Origin: Loktanella sp. Alg231-35
GTDB lineage: Bacteria > Pseudomonadota > Alphaproteobacteria > Rhodobacterales > Rhodobacteraceae
DNA: 64,000 nt
Assembly: GCF_900143545.1 (NCBI RefSeq)
Contig: NZ_FREV01000002.1
Coordinates: 496,018 to 560,017 of the forward strand
Direction: 5' to 3'
In this document: positions 9,067-16,979 of the stretch, piece after piece
Numbering within the stretch: position 1 is the first letter of the stretch
Layout of the letters: each line of letters starts with the position of its first letter
Position numbers and translations under genes: made by a program
The notes under the pieces: model-generated
Told to the model about the DNA's origin: nothing
Seen by the model: the letters and a program-made list of their open reading frames with translations, nothing else
Databases searched by the model: none

Positions 9067-10173
9067 ATGAAAAAGTCAATAATTCTAGGCACATCAGCCA
9101 TTGTTGCTGTTGCTGGCTTTGCCTATGCCGATGGCCATATGGCCAGCGACATGACATTGGTCAGCTGGGGCGGCGCATATCAAGTGAGCCAGCAAAATGC
9201 CTATGTCGAACCTTATGTCGCCAACAACGAAGGCGTAACGGCTGTTTGGGACGAAAGCTCGTCCGAGGCTGTGGCCAAGCTGCGCGCGATGAACGAAGCG
9301 GGTAACGTCACTTGGGACGTCGTCGACGTGGTTGCCGCTGATGCTATCCGTCTTTGCGACGAAGGCCTCGCACTTGAGATCGACCATGATGAAATGCTGG
9401 CAGACGGTGATGACGGGTCATCCGCCTCTGACGACTTTGGTGATCTGATCGTATCCGACTGCTTTATTCCGCAGATCGTGTACTCTACCACGTTCGGCTA
9501 TCGCGATGATCTGGTCGGTGACACGCCGCCTACAAGCGTCTGCGACGTCTATGACCTTGAAGCCTATCCCGGCATGCGCTCGCTTGAGCGTAACCCAATT
9601 GCCAACCTTGAGTGGGCATTGATCTGTGATGGCGTTGATATTGCAGATGTCTACGACGTGCTTGAGACCGAAGAAGGTCAGGACCGTGCGTTCGCCAAGA
9701 TGGACACCATCAAAGACAACGTGATCTGGTGGTCTGCCGGCGCCGACACGCCACAGCTGCTTGCTGACGGCGAAATCGTCATGGGCTCCACCTACAATGG
9801 CCGCCTGTTCAGCCTGATCGAAGAGCAGGATCAGCCTGTTTCGATGCTGTGGGATTGGCAGATGTTTGACCTTGACGGCTGGATCATCCCCGCCGGTCTG
9901 AGCGCGGAGCGTGAAGCACGTGCGCTGGACTTTGTCCGCTTTGCCACAGACACACAGCGTCTGGCAGATCAGGCCAAATACATCAGCTACGGCCCTGCCC
10001 GTGCGTCTTCTGCACCGCTGGTCAGCACACATGAAACACTGGGTATCGATATGGCACCACATATGCCAACCGATCCTGCCAACTCGGTGAACACCTTCCT
10101 GTTCAACTACGAATGGTGGGCTGATTACCGCGACGATCTGGATGCAAAATTCCAGGCATGGCTCGCTCAGTAA
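9067..10173 (+). CDS. ABC transporter periplasmic substrate-binding protein (PotD/PotF type)
   Basis: A 368-residue precursor. The N-terminus has Lys residues, a short hydrophobic core and a cleavage region near AYADG at about residues 18-22, so it is exported by Sec. The mature part begins TLVSWGGAYQVSQQ, the usual first strand of spermidine/putrescine-binding proteins. GGGAG just upstream is a good ribosome site; an in-frame TTG at 9013 lacks one and would bury the signal peptide. The mature protein is rich in Asp, as expected for binding a cationic ligand such as a polyamine or guanidino compound. A strong hairpin follows the stop. Confidence 0.92.
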   Translation: MKKSIILGTSAIVAVAGFAYADGHMASDMTLVSWGGAYQVSQQNAYVEPYVANNEGVTAVWDESSSEAVAKLRAMNEAGNVTWDVVDVVAADAIRLCDEGLALEIDHDEMLADGDDGSSASDDFGDLIVSDCFIPQIVYSTTFGYRDDLVGDTPPTSVCDVYDLEAYPGMRSLERNPIANLEWALICDGVDIADVYDVLETEEGQDRAFAKMDTIKDNVIWWSAGADTPQLLADGEIVMGSTYNGRLFSLIEEQDQPVSMLWDWQMFDLDGWIIPAGLSAEREARALDFVRFATDTQRLADQAKYISYGPARASSAPLVSTHETLGIDMAPHMPTDPANSVNTFLFNYEWWADYRDDLDAKFQAWLAQ

Positions 10174-10182
10174 ATGCATGAA

Positions 10183-10208
10183 CGAGGGCGCGTTTTGGCG
10201 CGCCCTCG
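10183..10208 (+). terminator. Intercistronic hairpin between binding-protein and permease genes
   Basis: A perfect 10-bp stem CGAGGGCGCG / CGCGCCCTCG with a six-base loop lies ten bases after the binding-protein stop. No T-run follows, so a full terminator is unlikely. Such hairpins usually protect the upstream message or reduce read-through, giving more binding protein than permease. The role is inferred. Confidence 0.7.
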
Positions 10209-10229
10209 ACATTTAGGATACGTTTTATC

Positions 10230-11885
10230 ATGACAGACGCCACTGGTCCGATCGTTGCTGCGGATGGCCGCCCTCTCAAGGTTAGCCTGAACCGCGCCCT
10301 GCGCCGCGAAAAACTGCGCGCGTTCCTTTTGATCCTGCCATTGCTGGCATTTGTCGTGATCTCTTTCATCGCGCCGATTTTTGATATGCTGTTCCGCTCG
10401 GTTCAGGATGACATCACATCGCGCACCCTGCCCCAGACCGTCGTGGCCCTGAATGACTGGGATTACACCGGCGAGGCGCTTCCGTCTGAACAGACCTATG
10501 AAGCGCTGTACTATGATATGTTCATGGCAGCCGAGGCGAAAAAGCATACCGCGTTGGGCAGCCGCTTGAACTATGAAACCACCGGTATTTCATCGCTTTT
10601 CCGCCAAACTGGCCGGGCGCTGGATGACGTCGGCGAAGATGTCATTGAAGCCATGGAAGACGCCAGTGCGGCATTCGACGACAGCGCCTTCTGGGCCGGT
10701 CTTTTCCTCACCGAGGATCGCAGTGCGGGCAACAATGCGGCATCGACGCGGGCCTGGGCATCGACCGTGTCAAACCAAGCGCTGCGCCTGCCCGCTGACG
10801 TCTATCTGTCAAACGCCGCTGAAGCCGCCCTGCCCAATGCCGCCCGTCAATACGCCGCCTTTGCGATGTTCACCCATACCGTCGATGAAGACGTGCCCGC
10901 CGAGGAAGACCCTTGGGAAGCCGTCTGGATGGCTCTCGCCCAAGACCTCACAGCCGGAGCGCTGACCTATGACGGACCAGAGACCGCAGATCTATTGGCA
11001 GCACAGACCGCCGTGGCCGGGCCCATGGCAGGTTTCGCCTTTACCGATGCGTTCCTTGAACAGGATGAAGACTGGGGCGATGCCAGCGTTTGGGGCACGA
11101 TCCAGACATTCTCTTCGCCCTATACGGCTGGCTATTTCCTGACCGCTATTGACCTTGAGCTGACGCCAGATGGCGCGCAGGCGGTTGAGGATGACGTGGC
11201 CATCTACGTTACCCTATTCTGGCGCACGATGTGGATGTCGATGACAATCACATTCTCTTGCATCTTGCTGGGCTACCCTATCGCTTGGCTGATGGCGAAC
11301 CTGCCTGATCGCAGCGCCAACCTGATCATGATCCTTGTGCTACTGCCTTTCTGGACGTCGCTGCTGGTACGCACCTCTGCATGGAAGGTGCTGCTGCAAC
11401 AACAAGGGGTGATCAATGATGTGCTTGTCTGGGTTGGCCTTGTCGGTGATGGATCGCGATTGGCCCTGATCAACAACGCGACCGGCACGATCATTGCCAT
11501 GACCCATATTCTGCTGCCCTTTATGATCCTGCCGCTTTATTCGGTGATGAAAGGCATCCCGCCCAGCTATCTGCGCGCCGCGAAATCGCTGGGTGCGACC
11601 AACTGGACAGCCTTCTGGCGGGTCTACTTCCCGCAATCGGTGCCGGGCATTGGCGCGGGGTCGATCCTCGTCTTTATCCTGTCCATTGGGTATTACATCA
11701 CGCCGGAAATCGTGGGCGGCACCAAGGGTGTCTTTATTTCAAACCGGATCGCCTATCACATCTCCAGTTCGCTGAACTGGGGTTTGGCGGCGGCCTTGGG
11801 CACCATTCTACTGGTGGTCGTTCTGGCGCTTTATTGGGCGTATGATCGGATCGTCGGCATCGATAACGTAAAGTTGGGGGGCTAG
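10230..11885 (+). CDS. ABC transporter permease, PotB type, with a long periplasmic insertion
   Basis: A 551-residue inner-membrane permease, almost twice the usual length. The first membrane helix lies at about residues 31-55. About 260 hydrophilic, acidic residues then follow (roughly 60-320). The remaining helices of the transporter core and the EAA-type loop (LRAAKSLGATNWTAFWRVYFP) are in the last 230 residues. By topology the insertion should face the periplasm, where it could contact the binding protein. It is followed four bases later by the second permease gene. Confidence 0.88.
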   Translation: MTDATGPIVAADGRPLKVSLNRALRREKLRAFLLILPLLAFVVISFIAPIFDMLFRSVQDDITSRTLPQTVVALNDWDYTGEALPSEQTYEALYYDMFMAAEAKKHTALGSRLNYETTGISSLFRQTGRALDDVGEDVIEAMEDASAAFDDSAFWAGLFLTEDRSAGNNAASTRAWASTVSNQALRLPADVYLSNAAEAALPNAARQYAAFAMFTHTVDEDVPAEEDPWEAVWMALAQDLTAGALTYDGPETADLLAAQTAVAGPMAGFAFTDAFLEQDEDWGDASVWGTIQTFSSPYTAGYFLTAIDLELTPDGAQAVEDDVAIYVTLFWRTMWMSMTITFSCILLGYPIAWLMANLPDRSANLIMILVLLPFWTSLLVRTSAWKVLLQQQGVINDVLVWVGLVGDGSRLALINNATGTIIAMTHILLPFMILPLYSVMKGIPPSYLRAAKSLGATNWTAFWRVYFPQSVPGIGAGSILVFILSIGYYITPEIVGGTKGVFISNRIAYHISSSLNWGLAAALGTILLVVVLALYWAYDRIVGIDNVKLGG

Positions 11886-11889
11886 GGCC

Positions 11890-12897
11890 ATGGGATTGCC
11901 ACCATATGCAACAACCGGTCAGCGGATCTGGTACTACAGCTTTCGTGTGATCTGTGGGTTGATCCTGTTCTTTTTGATCGCACCCATCATCACGATCATC
12001 CCGCTCAGCTTTAACGCGCAGGATTTCTTTACCTTCACCCCCGAGATGCTGCGGTTTGATCCTGCGGGTTATTCGCTCAAACACTATCAGGCGTTTTTTG
12101 GCACCGAAGGTGCGCCTTGGACCGGGCTGATCGTGGGGGCGTTGATTGGCTTGGCTGTCTTTGCGGCGCTGTTCTACTGGCGCGGGTCCAAGAATGTGCT
12201 GCCCATCATCGTGGGCGCTGCCCTTGGTTTGGTGATCGGCAAGATGTGGGGGATTGAGGGGACCGAGTGGATGACCCCGCTTAAGAACTCGCTCAAGATC
12301 GCGCCCGTTGCGACGCTGATTTCTGTGTCACTGGGCACTTTGGCCGCCATCGGGTTAAGCCAAGCACATGTGCCGTTCCGCCGTGCCATCATGGCGATCC
12401 TGATCTCACCGATGATTGTGCCGCTGATCATTTCGGCGGCGGGCATGTATTTCTTTTATTCGCGGATTGGGCTGCAAGGCACCTATTGGGGCGTTGTGCT
12501 GTCGCATGCGGCCTTGGGCGTGCCCTTTGTCATCATCACCGTGACCGCCACGTTAGTAGGCTTTGACAAATCACTGACGCGTGCTGCGGCCAATCTGGGC
12601 GCGAACCCGGTCACGACCTTCTTTCGGGTGCAGATGCCATTGATCCTGCCGGGTGTGATTTCGGGTGGTCTTTTTGCCTTTATCACCTCGTTTGACGAGG
12701 TGGTTGTCGTGCTTTTTGTTGGCTCTGTCGGACAGCAAACCCTGCCTTGGCAGATGTTCACTGGCCTGCGCGAGCAGATCAGCCCAACCATTCTGGCTGC
12801 GGCAACGGTGCTGATTTCCATCTCGGTTGTGCTCTTGGTCACACTGGAACTGCTGCGCCGCCGGTCGGAACGGTTGCGGGGCATGACCCCCGGCTAA
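11890..12897 (+). CDS. ABC transporter permease, PotC type, with an extra helix pair
   Basis: A 335-residue inner-membrane permease. The core and the EAA loop (LTRAAANLGANPVTTFFRV) match the PotC group. An additional hydrophobic hairpin occurs at about residues 70-125, where normal family members have a short periplasmic loop. This lengthens the protein by around 50 residues. It is the last gene of the importer operon; a long hairpin follows 24 bases after its stop. Confidence 0.88.
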   Translation: MGLPPYATTGQRIWYYSFRVICGLILFFLIAPIITIIPLSFNAQDFFTFTPEMLRFDPAGYSLKHYQAFFGTEGAPWTGLIVGALIGLAVFAALFYWRGSKNVLPIIVGAALGLVIGKMWGIEGTEWMTPLKNSLKIAPVATLISVSLGTLAAIGLSQAHVPFRRAIMAILISPMIVPLIISAAGMYFFYSRIGLQGTYWGVVLSHAALGVPFVIITVTATLVGFDKSLTRAAANLGANPVTTFFRVQMPLILPGVISGGLFAFITSFDEVVVVLFVGSVGQQTLPWQMFTGLREQISPTILAAATVLISISVVLLVTLELLRRRSERLRGMTPG

Positions 12898-12920
12898 ATC
12901 TGCCCAAGATTTATCTTGAT

Positions 12921-12954
12921 CTGTGCCCCGGTTCTTTTAGAACAAGGGGCACAG
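12921..12954 (+). terminator. Probable transcription terminator or operon-end hairpin after the importer
   Basis: A 9-bp perfect outer stem CTGTGCCCC / GGGGCACAG encloses an inner GTTCT/AGAAC stem. It is very stable but has no T-run, so termination may depend on Rho or be partial. Confidence 0.55.
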
Positions 12955-12958
12955 GACA

Positions 12959-13080
12959 GGCGATGGCGTCGCCAGCATATGATATGCACCTCCTGACATC
13001 ATCTTCCTGAACGCCGGGACTTTTCTTTGCCGCTTTCGCGGTTCTGAGGAGCCTTATGCCTCAGACCGATGCGGCTTCGG
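12959..13080 (+). promoter_or_regulatory. Hairpin-rich leader upstream of creatinase
   Basis: About 120 bases hold five successive short inverted repeats: GGCGA/TCGCC (12959-12973), GCATAT-G-ATATGC (12975-12987), CCGC-TTTC-GCGG (13030-13041), CTGAGG/CCTCAG (13044-13064) and CCGA/TCGG (13066-13080). The ribosome site AAGGAG follows at 13085-13090. I looked for the conserved words of guanidine-I, guanidine-II and glycine riboswitches and did not find them. It may be a structured 5' leader; no known class is claimed. Confidence 0.35.
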
Positions 13081-13097
13081 ACCAAAGGAGCCATTCG

Positions 13098-14300
13098 ATG
13101 GATCGCCCAGAGTTTTACCGCTTTCATCAGGGGCAAAAGACCCTGCCCTTCGCAGATGCCGAATACGAGGCGCGCCTTGCCAAGCTGCGCGCGCATATGG
13201 CCGCAGAAGGCATTGACGCCTGCGTCTTTACGTCGATGCATTGCGTCGCCTACTACAGCGGTTTCTTGTATTGTTCGTTCGGCAGACCCTATGCGCTCGT
13301 CGTGACCGCATCGGAGAACGTCACCTTCAGCGCAGGCATTGATGCCGCCCAGCCGTGGCGGCGCTGCTATGGCGAAAACATTACCTATACCGACTGGGCG
13401 CGGAACAACTACTGGCGTGCTATCCGCTCTGTCACCGGTACGGGCAAGACCATCGGCTATGAAGGTGATCACCTGACACTGGCGCAAAAAACACTGCTCG
13501 ACGAATTCCTGTCGCCCAAGGCAACCGCAGACGTCGCCGCCGCATCCATGCGCCAGCGCATGCATAAATCAGCCGCAGAGATTACGCTGATCAAGGCAGG
13601 CGCGCAGGTTGCGGACGTGGGCGGTTATGCCGTCAAGGACGCGATCAAAGCAGGCGTACGCGAGATTGACGTGGCCATGGCCGGCCGTGACGCAATGGAG
13701 CTGGAGATTGCCAAGCGGTTCCCGGATGCCGAATACCGCGACACTTGGATTTGGTTCCAGTCTGGCATCAACACCGATGGCGCACACAACCCAGTCACTG
13801 CGCGCAAGCTGCAGGCGGGCGATATCCTGAGCCTCAACACTTTCCCGATGATCAGCGGATATTACACAGCGCTGGAACGCACGTTGTTTGTGAAAACGGT
13901 CGATGCTGAAAGCCTCAAAATCTGGGAGGCCAACGTCGCCGCCCATGAATACGGGATGAGTTTGCTGCAACCCGGTGCAAGTTGTGCGGAGGTGACCGAG
14001 AAGATCAACACTTTCTTTGCTGAACGCGACCTGCTGCAATACCGGACCTTTGGCTATGGGCATTCTTTTGGTGTGCTGTCGCATTATTATGGGCGCGAAG
14101 CCGGGTTGGAGTTGCGCGAAGACATCGACACGGTGCTTGAGCCGGGCATGGTTATCTCGATGGAGCCGATGCTGACGATCCCCGAAGGCACACCCGGTGC
14201 GGGTGGGTATCGCGAACACGACATTCTGGTCATCAATGATGATGGGAACGAGAACATCACCGGCTACCCCTATGGGCCGGGTTTCAACGTGGTTGGTTAA
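13098..14300 (+). CDS. Creatinase (creatine amidinohydrolase, EC 3.5.3.3)
   Basis: A 400-residue protein that matches the Pseudomonas putida creatinase I remember almost block for block: FLYCSFGRPYALVVT, QPWRR, YTDW, FQSGINTDGAHNPVT, FPMISGYYTALERTLF, LQYRTFGYGHSFG, SHYYGREAGLELREDIDTV and GAGGYREHDIL. The catalytic His is His230 in DGAHNP. The metal ligands of true M24 peptidases are replaced, as expected for this metal-free enzyme. It converts creatine to sarcosine and urea in the cytoplasm. AAGGAG at 13085-13090 fixes the ATG. The importer upstream is a plausible supplier of the substrate. No sarcosine oxidase or urease gene is in the window. Confidence 0.93.
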   Translation: MDRPEFYRFHQGQKTLPFADAEYEARLAKLRAHMAAEGIDACVFTSMHCVAYYSGFLYCSFGRPYALVVTASENVTFSAGIDAAQPWRRCYGENITYTDWARNNYWRAIRSVTGTGKTIGYEGDHLTLAQKTLLDEFLSPKATADVAAASMRQRMHKSAAEITLIKAGAQVADVGGYAVKDAIKAGVREIDVAMAGRDAMELEIAKRFPDAEYRDTWIWFQSGINTDGAHNPVTARKLQAGDILSLNTFPMISGYYTALERTLFVKTVDAESLKIWEANVAAHEYGMSLLQPGASCAEVTEKINTFFAERDLLQYRTFGYGHSFGVLSHYYGREAGLELREDIDTVLEPGMVISMEPMLTIPEGTPGAGGYREHDILVINDDGNENITGYPYGPGFNVVG

Positions 14301-14307
14301 TTTCATC

Positions 14308-14342
14308 CAGGCGCAGCATGTCGTGCTGCGCCTGATCATTTT
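14308..14342 (+). terminator. Rho-independent terminator after creatinase
   Basis: An 11-bp perfect stem CAGGCGCAGCA / TGCTGCGCCTG with a five-base loop begins eight bases after the stop and is followed by ATCATTTT. A second stem GCCCGC/GCGGGC at 14345-14362 could serve the convergent DUF1127 gene. Confidence 0.85.
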
Positions 14343-14369
14343 GGGCCCGCAACGATGCGGGCAAACACC

Positions 14370-14522
14370 TTATTCTTTCCACTCATTCAACAAGGTTCGC
14401 AGCTCGTGCCGCGTCAATCCGATATCCTTTAGCCACCGGTCGTCCTTGCGCAGCAGCATCCAAGCTGTCGCTTGCCGTTGATCACGCAGGACCTTCAAGT
14501 TCTTCCAAAATCTCCAAAGCAT
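14370..14522 (-). CDS. Small DUF1127 (YjiS-like) protein, 50 residues
   Basis: The complement of 14522..14370 gives 50 codons, opening MLWRFWKNLKVLRDQRQA and containing the DUF1127 core LLRKDDRWLKDIGLTRHEL near residues 23-41. These short basic proteins are abundant in alphaproteobacteria. Relatives are linked to RNA turnover and phosphate or nitrogen stress, but this one's role is unknown. No signal peptide or membrane helix is present. It is convergent with the creatinase gene and divergent from the LysR gene at 14629. Confidence 0.75.
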   Translation of the reverse strand: MLWRFWKNLKVLRDQRQATAWMLLRKDDRWLKDIGLTRHELRTLLNEWKE

Positions 14523-14628
14523 CTCTGCCCTCCAGTCCAGTACTGACAGCAGGATTCAACGAACCGTTGACATCAATCAAACGAATAGTAATGATGTATG
14601 ATATCTGTTTTTCGAATGGGTATATGAC

Positions 14629-15513
14629 ATGCGACCACCCCTTGATAGTGACCTGATGCGCAGCTTTCTGGCGGTTGTCGATGCTGGCTCTGTGACCCGT
14701 GCGGCGGATCAGATCGGCCGGACCCAATCGGCTGTGTCCATGCAAATCCGCAAACTAGAAGAAAGCCTAGGTCAGGGTATCTTTGTGCGTGAACCGCGCG
14801 GCGTCAGCCTGACCGACCGCGGCAAGCAACTGCTGCCCTATGCCCGCCGAGTTGTGGGCCTGCTGGACGAAACGGCAACAGCGTTGCGGGAAAAACCCCT
14901 GTCAGGTCCGGTGCGTGTTGGGATCCCGGATGAATATGTGCAAAGCATCTTGCCCTCTGTTCTGGCCTCGTTTTCCCAACGCCACCCCGAAACACAGGTG
15001 ACTGCACGCTGCGACTTTAGCGCGCCGCAACTGGCCGCGCTAAAGGCCGATAAGATTGATCTTGCCGTGGTTTACGAAGGGTACAGCGAAGATGAGGTAG
15101 AGGTGCTGGCCGTCGATCCTACTGTCTGGGTCACATCCGTTTCTCATGCGCAGCATTTGCAACGGCCCTTGCCCATATCAATCTATTTCAGCTCTGACTG
15201 GTGTCGCGACTATGCTATTCATTCCTTAGAGCAGATCGGCATGGACTATTACCCCGCCTTCGAGTGCGACACCTCAGGCAGTATGCGCAGCGCCGTCATC
15301 AATGGCATTGCAGTCGCACCCTTGGCGCGCAGTTCCATCCCGCCGGGGTGTCGGGAATTGACGGCTGAGGACGGCTTTAACACCATTGATAATGCCCGCG
15401 TGGTGTTGCACCGCAATCCGGCCGGCACATCACCCGCGATCGAAGCGATGGTTGTCACATTGCGCGACGCATTCTGTCCGTTGATTAGCGACGGTCAGGA
15501 CTTTGAAATATAG
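14629..15513 (+). CDS. LysR-family transcriptional regulator
   Basis: A 294-residue regulator. The N-terminal winged helix-turn-helix (residues 5-65) shows LMRSFLAVVDAGSVTRAAD and IGRTQSAVSMQIRKLE, the standard LysR block. The effector domain follows from about residue 90. It has a single-gene unit with its own ATG. Its target is not obvious: the divergent neighbour is the DUF1127 gene, and creatinase lies just beyond. It ends close to the convergent LysR gene at 15548. Confidence 0.9.
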   Translation: MRPPLDSDLMRSFLAVVDAGSVTRAADQIGRTQSAVSMQIRKLEESLGQGIFVREPRGVSLTDRGKQLLPYARRVVGLLDETATALREKPLSGPVRVGIPDEYVQSILPSVLASFSQRHPETQVTARCDFSAPQLAALKADKIDLAVVYEGYSEDEVEVLAVDPTVWVTSVSHAQHLQRPLPISIYFSSDWCRDYAIHSLEQIGMDYYPAFECDTSGSMRSAVINGIAVAPLARSSIPPGCRELTAEDGFNTIDNARVVLHRNPAGTSPAIEAMVVTLRDAFCPLISDGQDFEI

Positions 15514-15547
15514 CAGCTTTCGCCCGGCCCTCAGGATCATGTCGACA

Positions 15548-16390
15548 CTAGACTGACGGCAGGAACTGCGCCAAAGCGTCGTCAAACCACTGCCACCCCT
15601 CCAGCTTGCCCTTGTCAAACATCACGTAAATCGCCCGGTCAAACTGCGGCGCATCTGTCAGATGAAACAGATCACCGGCGGCCAGCGCCCCGCCCGCCAC
15701 ACGCGCAGGAAGGTATGCGCTGCCCCCATAACGCAGCAGGTGGTCCAATCCGATTGCCGCATTGCTGATGCTCACACGGGCCGTGCCTGCGTCGGCGAAG
15801 GCCAGGGTATGGTCCCTCTCAAACCGCTCGCCTGCTTCGACAAACACATAGTCGGGATCAAAGCGGATCGGGCTATCGGGGGATGTTGACACCAGCATCA
15901 ATTGATCGGGCTGCAACGCCATCTTTCCGTGTTGTGGCGTCTGCCCAGGACGATAAGTGAATGCCACATCCGACTTCCCTTCGTCCAGCCAGCGCATAAC
16001 TTCGGATTGGCTGCCCAGCCAGATTGACAGGTGAACCTCTGGGCAAAGCGCCGTCAGCCGCTGCACGAACACCTCGCCCAAGCCCCCCCAGAGATCGTAC
16101 TCACATGCAAAATTGCAAAACCCCGCTGTGCCCATCGGTATGGCCACATCCTGTCGGGCCTGCTGCCAGAGGGTGCTGATCGAATTGGCATAGCGGCGCA
16201 GCTTGACCCCCGCCGCAGTTTGCGTGGCCCCGGACTTATTACGGATCAGCAGGGTTTGGCCCAACTCATCCTCAAGCGATTTCAGCCGGGCCGTGACCGT
16301 GGATTGGGTGACGTTCAACACCTCAGAGGCGCGCACAAGGCTGCCCGTTTCGATGATCGTCAGGAAGGTACGGAGTTCTTGCAGGTTCAT
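15548..16390 (-). CDS. LysR-family regulator, probable controller of the monooxygenase operon
   Basis: A 280-residue LysR regulator. The DNA-binding block LRTFLTIIETGSLVRASE and LNVTQSTVTARLKSLE occupies about residues 5-60. It is divergent from the flavin-reductase-led operon at 16488 with a 97-base shared promoter region holding the dyad TAATG-TC-CATTA. The classical LysR arrangement suggests it activates that operon when the pathway substrate or an intermediate binds. Confidence 0.9.
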   Translation of the reverse strand: MNLQELRTFLTIIETGSLVRASEVLNVTQSTVTARLKSLEDELGQTLLIRNKSGATQTAAGVKLRRYANSISTLWQQARQDVAIPMGTAGFCNFACEYDLWGGLGEVFVQRLTALCPEVHLSIWLGSQSEVMRWLDEGKSDVAFTYRPGQTPQHGKMALQPDQLMLVSTSPDSPIRFDPDYVFVEAGERFERDHTLAFADAGTARVSISNAAIGLDHLLRYGGSAYLPARVAGGALAAGDLFHLTDAPQFDRAIYVMFDKGKLEGWQWFDDALAQFLPSV

Positions 16391-16417
16391 GTCATAACGG
16401 TTCGGATATTTTGCATT

Positions 16418-16429
16418 TAATGTCCATTA
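16418..16429. promoter_or_regulatory. Dyad in the divergent LysR/operon promoter region
   Basis: TAATG-TC-CATTA is a 12-base near-perfect inverted repeat centred between the two divergent starts, in an AT-rich stretch. Its position suits a LysR recognition site; this is inference from position and symmetry. Confidence 0.4.
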
Positions 16430-16487
16430 TTATTTGATTTCTTGCTTTCATCGCTTGGCGTAACGTAATCACCAGAGGAGAGCCAAC

Positions 16488-16979
16488 ATGCAAACCATTG
16501 ACCGCGAGACCTTCATTGCAGCCATGCGCCGGGTCACAACCAGCGTGAGTGTTGTCACAACGGATGGTCCTGCGGGGCGGCATGGGGCCACAGTTTCGGC
16601 GTTTTGCTCTGTCTCAGCTGATCCGCCCACTGTTCTGGTGTGCTTGCATGGCGGGTCGCGGACTGCCGGACTTGTGGGCGACAACGGTGTCTTTCGGGTG
16701 AACATCCTGCCCGCTGAAGCCTCGGCAATCGCAGATCGCTTTGCAGGCAAAGACGACGCTGACCTCACAGACCGGTTCGACGGGATCGAGACCACGGGCG
16801 ATGTGCCCGAAATTGCTGGCGCTACCTCGCTGAAATGCACTGTCACGCAAACCGTGACCGAGGGCAGTCATCTGATCTGCTTTGGTCGCGTCACAGACGT
16901 GACCTTGGGGCGCGACATTCCGTTGACATATCTTGCTGGCGAATACTGCCAGACACCCACGTTAGAGGTGCCGCGATGA
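16488..16979 (+). CDS. Flavin reductase (HpaC/RutF-like domain), partner of the downstream monooxygenase
   Basis: A 163-residue FMN-binding split-barrel protein. Family features are FIAAMRRVTTSVSVVTT near the N-terminus, FCSVSADPPTVLVCL at about 44-58 and the terminal YLAGEYCQ block. It would reduce FMN or FAD with NAD(P)H and hand it to the luciferase-like monooxygenase encoded third in the operon. GAGGAG precedes the ATG. The stop overlaps the next start (ATGA). Confidence 0.87.
   Translation: MQTIDRETFIAAMRRVTTSVSVVTTDGPAGRHGATVSAFCSVSADPPTVLVCLHGGSRTAGLVGDNGVFRVNILPAEASAIADRFAGKDDADLTDRFDGIETTGDVPEIAGATSLKCTVTQTVTEGSHLICFGRVTDVTLGRDIPLTYLAGEYCQTPTLEVPR

Noticed and set aside
12959-13080. 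Known guanidine or glycine riboswitch upstream of creatinase
   Set aside because: The conserved words of guanidine-I, guanidine-II (ACGR loops) and glycine aptamers were not found. Only generic hairpins are reported.
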